DNA from: Candidatus Sulfopaludibacter sp. SbA3
GTDB taxonomy: Bacteria; Acidobacteriota; Vicinamibacteria; Vicinamibacterales; UBA2999
Assembly (NCBI GenBank): GCA_945903265.1
Contig: CAMDNQ010000012.1
Span: 1-64,000, forward strand
Direction: 5' to 3'
DNA length: 64,000 bases
In this document: positions 35,587 to 44,507 of the stretch, one piece after another
Layout: each line of letters opens with the position of its first letter
Position numbering within the stretch: position 1 is the stretch's first letter
Position numbers and translations under genes: made by a program
Notes under the pieces: model-generated
Seen by the model: the letters and a program-made list of their open reading frames with translations, nothing else
Told to the model about the DNA's origin: nothing
Database searches by the model: none

Positions 35587-36282
35587 GTGCACGACGATCG
35601 GTCCGCCTTTGCGAGCGTGTTCCGATGGGTTGGCGCCATCCTCTTCTTCGCCTCTCTCGCCTATTTTCTTTTCACGTATCTGACAACGTTCGGCATCGCC
35701 GCGACCGGCGCGGCGTCGATGCGGGCTATTACGTGGAACGTCGCGCTGTTTACGATCTTTGCGCTGCACCACAGCGTCTTCGCGCGCACCGGCATCCGCG
35801 ACTGGGTAAGGCGGACATTTCCCGACCTCGAACGTTCGATCTATGTGTGGGTGGCGAGCGCTCTGTTCATCGCGGTGTGTGCATTCTGGCGACCGGTGCA
35901 TGGTGTGGCCTGGAGCGTGACGGGGCCGGCCGCGTGGGGGCTCTGGGCACTTCAGGCAGCCGGCGTCTGGCTGACGCTGCATAGCGCGCGAGCGCTTGAT
36001 GTTCGGGATCTTGCGGGATTACGTTCCGTGGCGCGCCACACGGAATTCAAGACATCGGGACCGTACGGCTGGGTACGACACCCAATCTATTCCGCCTGGT
36101 TTCTGATGGTGTTCCCGACGCCTGAGATGACGGGGACGCGGCTCGTCTTTGCGGTGGTGAGCTGCGTCTATCTGCTGATCGCGATTCCGCTGGAAGAACG
36201 AACGATGCGGGCCTCACCCGACGGTGGGTACGACGGTTACATGCGAAAAGTGCGCTGGCGCCTGATACCTTGGCTCTACTGA
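35587..36282 (+). CDS. Membrane methyltransferase (NnrU/ICMT-like superfamily)
   Basis: Protein of 231 aa with about six TM segments. TSGPYGWVRHPIYSAWFLM (about 156-174) is the SAM-binding signature shared by ICMT, phospholipid methyltransferases and methanethiol S-methyltransferase (MddA). IPLEERTMRASPDGGYDGYMRKVRWRLIPWLY-like C-terminal residues (about 200-231) carry the family's EE and Y..Y motif. The GTG at 35587 is chosen because TATAAT ends seven bases upstream. Divergent from the ketosynthase gene. The substrate is unknown. Confidence 0.8.
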   Translation: MHDDRSAFASVFRWVGAILFFASLAYFLFTYLTTFGIAATGAASMRAITWNVALFTIFALHHSVFARTGIRDWVRRTFPDLERSIYVWVASALFIAVCAFWRPVHGVAWSVTGPAAWGLWALQAAGVWLTLHSARALDVRDLAGLRSVARHTEFKTSGPYGWVRHPIYSAWFLMVFPTPEMTGTRLVFAVVSCVYLLIAIPLEERTMRASPDGGYDGYMRKVRWRLIPWLY

Positions 36283-36314
36283 ACTCGGAACCCGGAACTC
36301 GGAACCGGGAACGC
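36280..36314. repeat. Heptameric repeat (GGAACYC)
   Basis: Five 7-bp units, from TGAACTC through GGAACCC, GGAACTC and GGAACCG to GGAACGC, starting in the stop codon of the membrane methyltransferase gene and ending six bases before the convergent zinc-ribbon gene's stop. Confidence 0.85.
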
Positions 36315-36319
36315 GTTCT

Positions 36320-36625
36320 TTATTCGTCGTAGTCTTCCTTCGGCAGCCCTTCGTACTGATCGAGCGAGACGATCGACTGATGCGACGGCAGCTCGAACCG
36401 CTTGCCGCACGTCTTGCAGGTCACTTCGTCTTCCGCGCGGATGAGATGGTCCTTGACCTTCGCGAAGAGGGCACGGTCGCGCTCGTCGCCGCCGCCAGGC
36501 ATCTGGGGCTTTCGTGTCCGGCGGACCCACCGAATCGTGTAGTCGTTCGTACGGCGGCACCGGGGGCACTGCAGGCGCGCCGGACGCTGCTCCGGCTTTT
36601 CCGTAAAGAAATGTCTCTCGTCCAC
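36320..36625 (-). CDS. Zinc-ribbon protein, unknown function
   Basis: Protein of 101 aa with two CxxC pairs, CPRC (about 20-23) and CKTC (about 70-73), separated by a charged segment, suggesting one zinc site. The C-terminus is acidic (LPKEDYDE). No family is recognised. GTG start at 36625; TACTCT (minus strand, 36637-36632) lies six bases upstream. Divergent from lon across 32 bases. Confidence 0.65.
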   Translation of the reverse strand: MDERHFFTEKPEQRPARLQCPRCRRTNDYTIRWVRRTRKPQMPGGGDERDRALFAKVKDHLIRAEDEVTCKTCGKRFELPSHQSIVSLDQYEGLPKEDYDE

Positions 36626-36631
36626 GGAACG

Positions 36632-36650
36632 AGAGTAGCACTGATAAACT
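36632..36650. promoter_or_regulatory. Divergent -10 boxes, zinc-ribbon gene and lon
   Basis: Minus strand: TACTCT (36637-36632), six bases before the zinc-ribbon GTG. Plus strand: TAAACT (36645-36650), seven bases before the lon GTG. Both fit leaderless starts. Confidence 0.5.
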
Positions 36651-36657
36651 GCGATCA

Positions 36658-39048
36658 GTGCCCGACCCGACGCCGCCGACGCTCCCCGCGGAGCTGCCGG
36701 TCCTCCCCCTTCGCCGCACCGTTGCGTTTCCGCTGACGCTGCAGCCGCTGGCGATCAACCGTCCAGTGTCGATTGAATCGGTGAACCGCGCGCTGGCGGC
36801 CGACCGGCTCATCCTGCTGCTGCTCCAGAAAAACGACGAGGACGATCCGACCCCGGAGGACGTCTCGAATGTCGGCACCGTGGCGGTGATCCGCCAGATG
36901 GCCAAGGGGGGCGGCGGCGTCAACGTGGTCATCGAGGGGGTCGCGCGCGTTCGCGCCGACGTCGTCACGCGGACGGGCACCTCGATGCGCGCGCAGATCA
37001 CGCCGCTGCCGGAAAGCGTCGAGCGGACGATCGAAGTTGACGCGCACGTCCGCCGCATCCAGGAACTGGTCGAGAAGGCGATGCCGCTATCGACCGGACT
37101 CGCCGAGGAATTGCGGACCGTCGTCATGAACATCGACGACCCGCTGCGGCTCGCGTACGTGATGGCGACGCTCCTCGACATCAAGCCGTCCGATAAGCAG
37201 CAGCTCCTCGAAGAGAACGACCTACTGAAGAAGCTGCAGATGGTCGTCTCCGCTCTGACGCGCGAGATTTCGCTCCTCGAGCTGAAGGGCAAAATCGAGT
37301 CGCAGGCACAGCAGGAGATGACCGACGCGCAGCGGCATTACTACCTGCGCCAGCAGTTGAAGGCGATCCAGCAGGAACTCGGTGAAGGCGAAGGCAACGA
37401 GCTCGCCGAGCTGCGCAAGCGGATCGAAGACGCCAAGCTTCCCGAATCGATTCTCGTCGCCGCGATGCGCGAGGTGGACCGCCTGGCGCGGATGGGACCC
37501 TCCTCACCCGAGTCGCAGATGCTGCGCACCTACATCGAGTGGCTGCTCGACGTGCCCTGGTCGGTGATTACCGAGGATCGCCTGGACCCGGTGGAGGCGC
37601 GCAGGGTCCTCGACGAAGATCACTACGACCTCGACAAGGTCAAGCAGCGCATCGTCGAATACCTGGCCGTCCGGAAGCTCAAAGGCGACATGAAGGGGCC
37701 GATCCTCTGCTTCGTCGGGGCCCCCGGTGTCGGCAAGACCTCGCTGGGCCAGTCGATCGCCCGGGCGATGTCGCGCAAGTTCGTGCGCATTTCGCTCGGC
37801 GGCGTGCGCGACGAGGCGGAAATCCGGGGACACCGGCGCACATATATCGGCGCCATTCCCGGCCGGATCGTTCAGGCCCTCAAGCAGGCCGGATCGATGA
37901 ACCCGGTCTTCATGCTCGACGAGATGGACAAGATTTCCGTCGGCTACCAGGGCGACCCGGCGTCGGCGCTGCTCGAGGTGCTCGACCCGGCCCAGAACAA
38001 CACCTTCCGGGACCATTACCTGGAAGTGCCCGTGGACCTCTCCAAGGTGCTGTTCATCGCCACGGCGAACCAGCTCGGCACGATTCACCCGGCGCTCCTC
38101 GACCGGATGGAGATCATTTCCCTCAGCGGCTACACCGAGGAAGAAAAGGTCCACATCGCCCGTAAGTACCTGCTGCCACGGCAGATGAGCGAGCACGGAC
38201 TCCCCGACGGTGCGATGGACCTGACCGATCGGGCGCTCGCGGTGATCATCTCGGAATACACCCGTGAGGCTGGCGTCCGGAACCTCGAGCGCCAGCTCGG
38301 CACGATCTGCCGTAAGGTCGCCGCCCGGATCGCGACGCTTCCGCCGGGGGCGCCCGCCATCGAAAAAGCGGTGATCGACGGGCCTGAGGTCGACGATTAT
38401 CTCGGGCCGGCGCGCTTCAAGAAGGAGCTGGCGTTCCGTACATCCCGCCCGGGGGTCGCGACGGGCCTGGCGTGGACCGAAACGGGCGGCGACGTGCTTT
38501 TTATCGAAGCGACCTTGCTTCCGGGCGGAAACCAGAACATCATTCTCACGGGCCAGCTCGGCAACGTGATGCAGGAATCGGCGCGGGCCGCCGTGAGCCA
38601 CCTGCGGTCGCGGGCCATGGAGCTGGGCATCGCGCCGGAGTTCCTGGCGAAACATGACCTGCACGTCCATGTGCCGGCCGGAGCCATTCCGAAGGATGGG
38701 CCGTCGGCTGGCGTAACGATCGCGACAGCGATCCTGTCGGCCGCGCGTAACCGCGCCGTGCGGCAGGATGTCGCAATGACCGGCGAGATCACTTTGAGCG
38801 GCCTGGTGCTTCCCATCGGCGGAATTCGCGAGAAGGCGCTGGCGGCCCGCCGGTATGGCATCAAGACGGTGATCCTGCCGGCGCTCAACGAACCGGATCT
38901 CGAAGAACTGCCGGAAGAAGTCCGGCGCGACATGACGTTTGTGCCGGTCGAGACGCTTGATCAGGTGATCAAGGTGGCGCTCCCGGACGGAGACACTGTG
39001 ACAACCCCCGACACCCTAACGGCCACGCACGATCACCCGGAACGATAA
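36658..39048 (+). CDS. lon: ATP-dependent protease Lon
   Basis: Protein of 796 aa, usual for LonA. The N-terminal substrate-recognition domain runs about 1-210 ([19 protein letters not shown]), then a coiled coil (about 215-260). Walker [10 protein letters not shown] is near 355 and Walker B MLDEMDK near 421. The catalytic Ser is in PKDGPSAGV (about 682) and the Lys in [12 protein letters not shown] (about 725). It degrades misfolded and regulatory proteins. GTG start; -10-like TAAACT seven bases upstream. No heat-shock-type inverted repeat (CIRCE) is visible. The glycosyltransferase start follows after two bases. Confidence 0.95.
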   Translation: MPDPTPPTLPAELPVLPLRRTVAFPLTLQPLAINRPVSIESVNRALAADRLILLLLQKNDEDDPTPEDVSNVGTVAVIRQMAKGGGGVNVVIEGVARVRADVVTRTGTSMRAQITPLPESVERTIEVDAHVRRIQELVEKAMPLSTGLAEELRTVVMNIDDPLRLAYVMATLLDIKPSDKQQLLEENDLLKKLQMVVSALTREISLLELKGKIESQAQQEMTDAQRHYYLRQQLKAIQQELGEGEGNELAELRKRIEDAKLPESILVAAMREVDRLARMGPSSPESQMLRTYIEWLLDVPWSVITEDRLDPVEARRVLDEDHYDLDKVKQRIVEYLAVRKLKGDMKGPILCFVGAPGVGKTSLGQSIARAMSRKFVRISLGGVRDEAEIRGHRRTYIGAIPGRIVQALKQAGSMNPVFMLDEMDKISVGYQGDPASALLEVLDPAQNNTFRDHYLEVPVDLSKVLFIATANQLGTIHPALLDRMEIISLSGYTEEEKVHIARKYLLPRQMSEHGLPDGAMDLTDRALAVIISEYTREAGVRNLERQLGTICRKVAARIATLPPGAPAIEKAVIDGPEVDDYLGPARFKKELAFRTSRPGVATGLAWTETGGDVLFIEATLLPGGNQNIILTGQLGNVMQESARAAVSHLRSRAMELGIAPEFLAKHDLHVHVPAGAIPKDGPSAGVTIATAILSAARNRAVRQDVAMTGEITLSGLVLPIGGIREKALAARRYGIKTVILPALNEPDLEELPEEVRRDMTFVPVETLDQVIKVALPDGDTVTTPDTLTATHDHPER

Positions 39049-39050
39049 AT

Positions 39051-40226
39051 TTGGCAGCAGCGATCGTCTTCTACGTCTCGGGACACGGCTTCGGCCACGC
39101 CTCACGCACCATCGAGGTCATCAACGCCATTCTCGTCAAGCGCCCAGAGACGCGTATCGGCGTCCGGACGGGGGCGCCCCGCTGGCTCTTCGACCTGACG
39201 GTCAAGGGCAAGATTGCGTTCAGCACGCTCGAGACCGATACGGGCGTCGTGCAGAGCGACGCGCTGTCGCTCGACGAAGCGGACACGATCCGCCGGGCGT
39301 CTGCCTTTCACAGCGATCTCGTCACGCGCGCGGCGAGCGAAACCCGCATCCTGCGCGAGCTGGGTGCCGGCCTGATCGTGGGAGACATCCCGCCGCTGGC
39401 GTTCTCGGTCGGCGCCGCCGCCGGGATTCCGTCGATCGGGATGGGCAACTTCACCTGGGACTGGATCTACGCCGACTACCCGCGCGTGCGCCTGGCGCCC
39501 TCGCTCCTGCCGGCCATCCGCACCGCGTACGGCAAAGCGTCGATGGCGCTGCGGCTGCCAATGTCGGCCGGGTTCGAGAGCTTCTCGAACGTCAAGGACA
39601 TCCCGTTCATCGCCCGTCACGCCACGAAGACGCGCGAGGAAGTCGCCAAGGCGCTCAAATTGCCGACCGAAAAGCCCTGGGTGCTGATGTCGTTCGGCGG
39701 GTACGGCGCGTCGAGCATCGACATGGATGTCGTCGCCAAGATGAAGAAGTACATCGTCCTCAATACCATTACCCAGCCGTCCGGCCGAGCCCGCAAGGAC
39801 ACCCCGATGATCGACCGCAAGGGGGCGCTCGTCTCGATCAGTGAAGAGCCGATGTACGACCATGGCGTGCGGTACGAGGATCTCGTGGGCGCGGCCGTGG
39901 CGGTGGTCACCAAGCCTGGCTACGGCATCATCTCGGAGGCGATCGCGAACGACACCGCGGTCCTGTACACCTCGCGCGGCCACTTCCCCGAGTACGAAGT
40001 GCTGGTCGAGGAAATGCCGAAGTATCTGAAGTCGGCGTTCATCAGTCAGGAAGATCTGTTCAGCGGCAAGTGGGATTCGCCGCTCGATAAGCTCCTGGCG
40101 CAGACGCGGCCGAAGGGCGCGAAGAAGCCAGACACCAACGGCGCCGAGGTGGCGGCGGACATGCTGCTCCAGGCGCTCGACAAGCCGCCGAAGAAGCCGC
40201 GCGGACGGCCGAAGACGAAGGTCTAG
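39051..40226 (+). CDS. MurG-like glycosyltransferase (MJ1255 family type)
   Basis: Protein of 391 aa with a GT-B-like layout. The N-terminal YVSGHGFGHASRTIEVINAI resembles the glycine-rich acceptor-side loop of MurG-like enzymes, and the C-terminal half has VLMSFGGYGAS and VVTKPGYGIISEAIANDTAVLYT, the nucleotide-sugar binding region. Substrates are not identifiable. TTG start two bases after the lon stop, so it is probably cotranscribed with lon, an unusual partner. The C-terminus is Lys/Pro-rich (PPKKPRGRPKTKV). Confidence 0.75.
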   Translation: MAAAIVFYVSGHGFGHASRTIEVINAILVKRPETRIGVRTGAPRWLFDLTVKGKIAFSTLETDTGVVQSDALSLDEADTIRRASAFHSDLVTRAASETRILRELGAGLIVGDIPPLAFSVGAAAGIPSIGMGNFTWDWIYADYPRVRLAPSLLPAIRTAYGKASMALRLPMSAGFESFSNVKDIPFIARHATKTREEVAKALKLPTEKPWVLMSFGGYGASSIDMDVVAKMKKYIVLNTITQPSGRARKDTPMIDRKGALVSISEEPMYDHGVRYEDLVGAAVAVVTKPGYGIISEAIANDTAVLYTSRGHFPEYEVLVEEMPKYLKSAFISQEDLFSGKWDSPLDKLLAQTRPKGAKKPDTNGAEVAADMLLQALDKPPKKPRGRPKTKV

Positions 40227-40246
40227 GCGGTCCGTTCACTCTTCTA

Positions 40247-40325
40247 GATTCTCGCTGCTCGGTTCGTGTTCAGGTTCGGGGTTCGAACGCCTTTGAACGT
40301 GAACACGAACGGAGAAGAGAGAATC
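40247..40325. terminator. Long hairpin between convergent genes
   Basis: Symmetric arms GATTCTC (40247-40253) / GAGAATC (40319-40325) and GTTCGTGTTCA (40262-40272) / TGAACACGAAC (40300-40310) are each separated by eight unpaired bases, making a large two-step stem. It sits between convergent stop codons (40226 and 40339) and may end transcription from both sides. No U-tract is seen, so intrinsic termination is uncertain. It contains the 17-mer also found at 18739. Confidence 0.5.
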
Positions 40326-40338
40326 CAGAACCGCGAAT

Positions 40339-41025
40339 TCACTCCTTAATACAGGTAATCAACGACCAGATCGGGGGGACGTTCACCTTCTCCACCGAGA
40401 GTGGGCGGAGCCCCGTCTGCTCCAGCAGCATCTGCCGATCGAGATCCGCCTTGAAGCCGATGTGCACGGTGGCGGGCGAGATCGCCTGCTCCATCCGGGC
40501 GAGCAGGCGGTTCGTGCTGCGGAAGTGATTGAGGATGACGATGCGTCCTCCGCGGCGGCAGACCCGGCACATTTCGCGGACGACGGCGACCGGGTCGGGC
40601 ACGACGCTGACCGTGTACGGCGCATACACGCGATCGAAGGACTCGTCGACGAACGTCAGGTGCGCGGCATCCGCCTCCAGCAGCCGGATATGCGTCAGCC
40701 CGGCAGCCCCAATGCGATCCCGGGCGCGTTCGAGCATGTCCGATGAGAGATCAACGGCCGTGACCTCGCAGTGCGGCGGATAGAGCGGCGCGTTGATGCC
40801 TGTGCCCGCGCCGACTTCCAGTACGCGATCGCCAGGCTCGATCGCCAGGCGCTCAATCGCCTTGACCCGGCCCGGCTGCAGGAGCGGCCCGAACGCGATG
40901 TCGTAGACGGGCGAGAGGTACGCGTAGACGCGATCGACAAAGGCGTTCCCCACGGTGGCGACCGAGAGGGCGTCTGCGCGCGAGTTGTGCGGGAAATGGT
41001 CGTGCCGCCGAAGGGAGATGGCCAT
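40339..41025 (-). CDS. PmtA-like SAM-dependent methyltransferase (paralogue 1)
   Basis: Protein of 228 aa, class I Rossmann methyltransferase. SAM-binding motif I is VLEVGAGTGINAPLY, preceded by SPVYDIAFGPLLQPGR, which resembles the N-terminus of phosphatidylethanolamine N-methyltransferase PmtA of Rhodobacter type. Motif IV region is FDRVYAPYTVSVVPDP, and GRIVILNHFRS follows. Likely makes phosphatidylcholine precursors at the membrane; other small-molecule substrates are possible. The paralogue encoded just upstream is similar along its whole length. Confidence 0.8.
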   Translation of the reverse strand: MAISLRRHDHFPHNSRADALSVATVGNAFVDRVYAYLSPVYDIAFGPLLQPGRVKAIERLAIEPGDRVLEVGAGTGINAPLYPPHCEVTAVDLSSDMLERARDRIGAAGLTHIRLLEADAAHLTFVDESFDRVYAPYTVSVVPDPVAVVREMCRVCRRGGRIVILNHFRSTNRLLARMEQAISPATVHIGFKADLDRQMLLEQTGLRPLSVEKVNVPPIWSLITCIKE

Positions 41026-41105
41026 TAACAGCCCTTCGATCCATGGTCCGTGCCGCCTTCGCGCCGTATTCGACGCCGCTGCGCGGCACGCGACGAATTA
41101 CCGAG

Positions 41106-41789
41106 CTACTTGTTGCAGATCACCAGCGACCACAGCGGTGGCATGCTGATCTTCTGGACGAGCACGGGACGCAGCTCAGCTTGCGCCAGGAACTCCGGCA
41201 GGTCGAGATCCGACTTGAATCCAATATGGACCGTCAACGGAGACAGCGCACGGTCGAGACGCGACATCACCGGGCTGGTGCTCCGGAAATGGTTCAGGAT
41301 GACGATCTTGCCGCCGGGCCGGCACACCCGCCGCATTTCCTGGACGACCTTGATCGGGTCCGGCACGCAGTTCACGAGATACGGCGCGTAGACCACGTCG
41401 AACGAGTTATCGGGAAACTGCAGCGCCGCCGCATCCATCTGCATCAGGCGGATGTGGGAGAGGCCCTTCTTGATGATTCTGGCCCTGGCCTTGTCGAGCA
41501 TCGGATTGGAAAAGTCGATGCCGGTGACGTGGCAATGGCGCGGATAGAGCGAGGCGTTGATCCCAGTGCCGACGCCAACCTCGAGCACACGGTCGCCGCG
41601 ACGGATGCCGATTTTTTCGAGCGCGAGCAGCCGGCCGGGATGGAGGATCGGCCCAAAAATGACGTCGTAGACCGACGCCAGCTTGTCGTAGACGCCATCG
41701 ACGAAATGGTTATCGATCGCGACAACCGACAGCGCCTGGCTGCGGAGGTCGGCCCGAAACTCGTCGTTTTCGCGCTCGAACAAGGGCAT
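41106..41789 (-). CDS. PmtA-like SAM-dependent methyltransferase (paralogue 2)
   Basis: Protein of 227 aa, a tandem paralogue of the next gene. VLEVGVGTGINASLYPRHCHVTGID is the SAM pocket, written about residues 70-94. ASVYDVIFGPILHPGRLLALEK precedes it as in PmtA enzymes. Conserved blocks shared with the neighbour include FDVVYAPYLVNCVPDPIKVV and IVILNHFRSTSP. Two PmtA-like enzymes could divide the successive methylations from PE to PC. The ATG at 41789 has GGAG six bases upstream. An 80-bp gap without visible features separates the two genes. Confidence 0.8.
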   Translation of the reverse strand: MPLFERENDEFRADLRSQALSVVAIDNHFVDGVYDKLASVYDVIFGPILHPGRLLALEKIGIRRGDRVLEVGVGTGINASLYPRHCHVTGIDFSNPMLDKARARIIKKGLSHIRLMQMDAAALQFPDNSFDVVYAPYLVNCVPDPIKVVQEMRRVCRPGGKIVILNHFRSTSPVMSRLDRALSPLTVHIGFKSDLDLPEFLAQAELRPVLVQKISMPPLWSLVICNK

Positions 41790-41923
41790 CCGATTCTCCA
41801 GTATGGACCAGCTAAATTGCTGAGAATAAAGACTTTACTGATGAGCGGTCGCGAGCCGTTTTCGCGAAGCCGACTGGGCACTATACAACAATTTGGAGGG
41901 GCCCTGCGGCCAAAACATGCCGC
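41790..41923. other. Intergenic region upstream of the PmtA-like pair
   Basis: 134 bp of lower G+C than its surroundings. On the minus strand TATAGT (41885-41880) could be a -10 giving an 84-base leader, and CATACT lies near the start codon. No gene, terminator or repeat was recognised apart from two TCGCGA hexamers seven bases apart. Confidence 0.4.
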
Positions 41924-43774
41924 TCAGACGGCGGCCAGAATGCCGTCCAGGACCTCAACCGCGCCTTCGGTCGAACCCGACGGGGCCGCGACGTGCACGC
42001 CCTGCACGCTCCCCTTGAGCGCGCAGCCGACCTCGCGCGCGATCGCGACGCCCTCGGCCGCCTCGGCGGCCGGACTCCCCGCTCCACGCATCCGATCCAG
42101 CACCACCTGCGGCACGCGGACGCCCGGCACCTCGTTCGCCATGAATTCGGCATTCAACGCGCTCTCGAACGGCCACAGCCCGAGAATGATCGGGATCCGC
42201 ATGGACTCGATGCCGCGGGCGAAGCGCTCGAACGTCGCGGTGTCGAACACCGGCTTGGTCACGGCGAACTCGGCCCCCGCCTCCACCTTGTAGGCAAACC
42301 GGCGAATCTCGCTCTCGAGATCCTCGGCGCCAGGGTTCACCTGGACACCCACGTGGAACGACGTCGCGGTCCCAATCGATTGCCCGCCGATATCGAGCCC
42401 GTGGTTCAACCGCGTGACCACGTTGGTGAGGCCGATCGAGTCGACGTCGAAGACCGCGGTCGCGTCCGGATAGTCGCCAACCGCCCGCACATCCCCGGTG
42501 ACGATCAGCAGGTTGCGTACGCCCATGGCATGCGCGCCAAGCAGATCGGACTGCATCCCCAGCAGGTTGCGATCACGGCAGGAATACTGCAGCAGCGCCT
42601 CGATGCACGCCTTCTGCTGCACGAGCACTGCGAGCGAGAGCGCGCTCATGCGGCTTCCACGCTGGCCGTCCGGAACGAGGACGGCATCCACGCCGCGCGC
42701 TTTCAGCGCGCACGCCTGTTCGATGAGCCGATCGCTGGCATAGCCGCGCGGCGGGGAGATCTGCACGATCGTCGCAAATCGGCCCTCGGAGAGAGCGCGC
42801 GCGAACTGCGATCGCTCCGCCTTGGGAACGACGGCCACGCCCGGATCGGGAACCAGGTGGGCCTTCACGGCCGCGGGGGCAGCGCCGCGCGTGCGCGCCA
42901 CGCCGGATGCCGCGGCTTTGACCGCGTTCTTGATCTGGCGGATGTGCTCCGGGGTTGTGCCGCAGCATCCACCGACGAGACGCACGCCGTGCGTCACGAA
43001 CCGGCGCGCGTACGACGCCAGGTACTCCGGCGACGCCAGGTAGATGTTGCGCCCCTCGATATCGCGGGGCCGGCCGGCGTTCGGCTGCGCCGACAGGCGC
43101 GCGCGCGTCACTCCCTCGATCCGCTCGATGGTTTCGAGCATCGGTGCCGGTCCGATGCTGCAATTGACGCCGATGACGTCGGCAAACGGCTCGAGCGCGG
43201 GCGCGAACTGCTCGGGCGGCGTGCCGTCGAGCGTGTTGCCGTCCTCCTCGATGGTGACCTGCGCGACGATCGGCAGCGCGCAGACGCTTCTGATGGCGGC
43301 AATCGCGGCCCGCACCTCGCCGAGGTCGCGGAAGGTCTCCAGCACGAACAAATCGACACCGCCGGCCACAAGTGCTTCGACCTGTTCCCGGAACAGCGCC
43401 TCGGCTTCGTCTTTCCCGGTCTTGCCCCACGGCTCGATGCGGATGCCCAGAGGGCCAATCGCGCCCGCCACGTACGCCTGGTCCCTGACGACCGTCCTGG
43501 CAAGGCGCGCCCCCTCGGTATTGATCTCCCGGAGTCGATCGGCCAGCCCGAAGCCGCGCAGCTTGATGCGGTTCGCTCCGAACGTGTTCGTCTCGATCAC
43601 ATCAGCGCCTGCGCGGAGGTAGTCCTGATGGACCTCGGCCACGCAGCTGGGCTCGGTCAGATTCAGCGCATCGAAGCAGCGGTTGATGAACACGCCCTTG
43701 GCATAGAGCATCGTCCCCATGGCGCCGTCGCACACGAGTACCCGCTGATCAATTGCCTCGAGAAACGGTGTCAT
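41924..43774 (-). CDS. Homocysteine S-methyltransferase / methylenetetrahydrofolate reductase fusion
   Basis: Protein of 616 aa with two domains. Residues 1-300 are a homocysteine methyltransferase (VLVCDGAMGTMLYAKG at the start; zinc-ligand Cys in GVNCSIGP near 204 and GGCCGTTPEHI near 269). Residues 330-616 are a MetF-like methylenetetrahydrofolate reductase TIM barrel (VQISPPRGYAS, LIVTGDVRAVGDYPD). The bifunctional arrangement is known from Firmicutes YitJ. It would make methyl-THF and methylate homocysteine in methionine synthesis without a cobalamin domain. Minus-strand GATAAT lies 11 bases before the ATG. No SAM riboswitch was seen. Confidence 0.9.
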   Translation of the reverse strand: MTPFLEAIDQRVLVCDGAMGTMLYAKGVFINRCFDALNLTEPSCVAEVHQDYLRAGADVIETNTFGANRIKLRGFGLADRLREINTEGARLARTVVRDQAYVAGAIGPLGIRIEPWGKTGKDEAEALFREQVEALVAGGVDLFVLETFRDLGEVRAAIAAIRSVCALPIVAQVTIEEDGNTLDGTPPEQFAPALEPFADVIGVNCSIGPAPMLETIERIEGVTRARLSAQPNAGRPRDIEGRNIYLASPEYLASYARRFVTHGVRLVGGCCGTTPEHIRQIKNAVKAAASGVARTRGAAPAAVKAHLVPDPGVAVVPKAERSQFARALSEGRFATIVQISPPRGYASDRLIEQACALKARGVDAVLVPDGQRGSRMSALSLAVLVQQKACIEALLQYSCRDRNLLGMQSDLLGAHAMGVRNLLIVTGDVRAVGDYPDATAVFDVDSIGLTNVVTRLNHGLDIGGQSIGTATSFHVGVQVNPGAEDLESEIRRFAYKVEAGAEFAVTKPVFDTATFERFARGIESMRIPIILGLWPFESALNAEFMANEVPGVRVPQVVLDRMRGAGSPAAEAAEGVAIAREVGCALKGSVQGVHVAAPSGSTEGAVEVLDGILAAV

Positions 43775-43793
43775 GGGTCGTCTGTATTATCGC

Positions 43794-44468
43794 CTACTGA
43801 TCGACCTTCCGATACGTCAGCGACCCCGCATCGATGAGCAGGTACGACCGGTTTATCCGATCGATGCAGACGGAGCGGATGCCCTCGCGCGTGGTGTCCA
43901 CGAAGCGATGATGATGGCCGCACAGATGCAGCCGCGGCTTGACGGCGGCCAGGAGCTCGTTGATGACCGGCTTTCCCGCATCCCGCCGCTTGTCGGTGGG
44001 AGAGGCCTCCTCCGGGACGACGATGAAGGGCCGCGGCGCCTCGTGGGTCATCAGAATGTCGACATCGGCCAGCTCGCGGCACGCCTCGACTTCCTCGCGA
44101 ACGAAGTGCCGGCGCTTGTCGTCCTTCGACCTGTGCGGCAGCTGCGCCGCCGGGATGTCGTACCAGGTCGGCGCGTACGTGCCGCCGATGCCGGCCACGA
44201 GCAGCGCGCCAACGCGCGCGGACGTACCGTTGCGGATGTAGTGCAGGTTAGGTGGCAGGGGCACGCCGGCTTCCCACTCGGCGATGCGATCGAACTGTTC
44301 GTTGTTGCCCTTGATCCAGTACAGCGGCGCCGGAGGCTCCGGATACGCGCCCGTGATGCTCGCCACGTCGCCTACGCAGATCCAGAGGCGCACGTCGTCG
44401 TGCCGCGCCATGGCGCGATAGAGCGCATCGAAGTTGCCGTGGATATCGGCGACGGCGCCGATGAGCAT
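43794..44468 (-). CDS. Calcineurin-like metallophosphoesterase
   Basis: Protein of 224 aa. Metal-binding motifs are in order: ADIHGN (D-x-H), VGDVAS (GD), KGNNEQ (GNxE-like), MTHEAP and LCGHHHRF (GHxH). The length suits simple YfcE-like phosphodiesterases or diadenosine tetraphosphatases; the substrate is unknown. The ATG at 44468 is the first that keeps the conserved LIGAVADIHGN start; earlier readings run through a palindromic repeat and the nuoI gene. Confidence 0.85.
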   Translation of the reverse strand: MLIGAVADIHGNFDALYRAMARHDDVRLWICVGDVASITGAYPEPPAPLYWIKGNNEQFDRIAEWEAGVPLPPNLHYIRNGTSARVGALLVAGIGGTYAPTWYDIPAAQLPHRSKDDKRRHFVREEVEACRELADVDILMTHEAPRPFIVVPEEASPTDKRRDAGKPVINELLAAVKPRLHLCGHHHRFVDTTREGIRSVCIDRINRSYLLIDAGSLTYRKVDQ

Positions 44469-44477
44469 TGTGACGGC

Positions 44478-44507
44478 GTAGGGCGCAGGCTTAAGCCTGC
44501 GCTCTAC
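44478..44507. repeat. REP-like 30-bp palindrome
   Basis: A near-perfect palindrome with arms GTAGGGCGCAGGCTT and AAGCCTGCGCTCTAC (one G/T wobble), overlapping the nuoI stop and lying just before the phosphoesterase gene. It could fold into a very stable RNA hairpin. Confidence 0.75.

Noticed and set aside
40273..40299. tRNA T-loop-like GGTTCGAA
   Set aside because: No acceptor stem, anticodon arm or CCA end could be found around it; it belongs to the hairpin between convergent genes.
41924..43793. SAM or cobalamin riboswitch before the methionine-synthesis gene
   Set aside because: Only 19 bases separate its start from the next gene and a -10 box sits there, leaving no room for a riboswitch.
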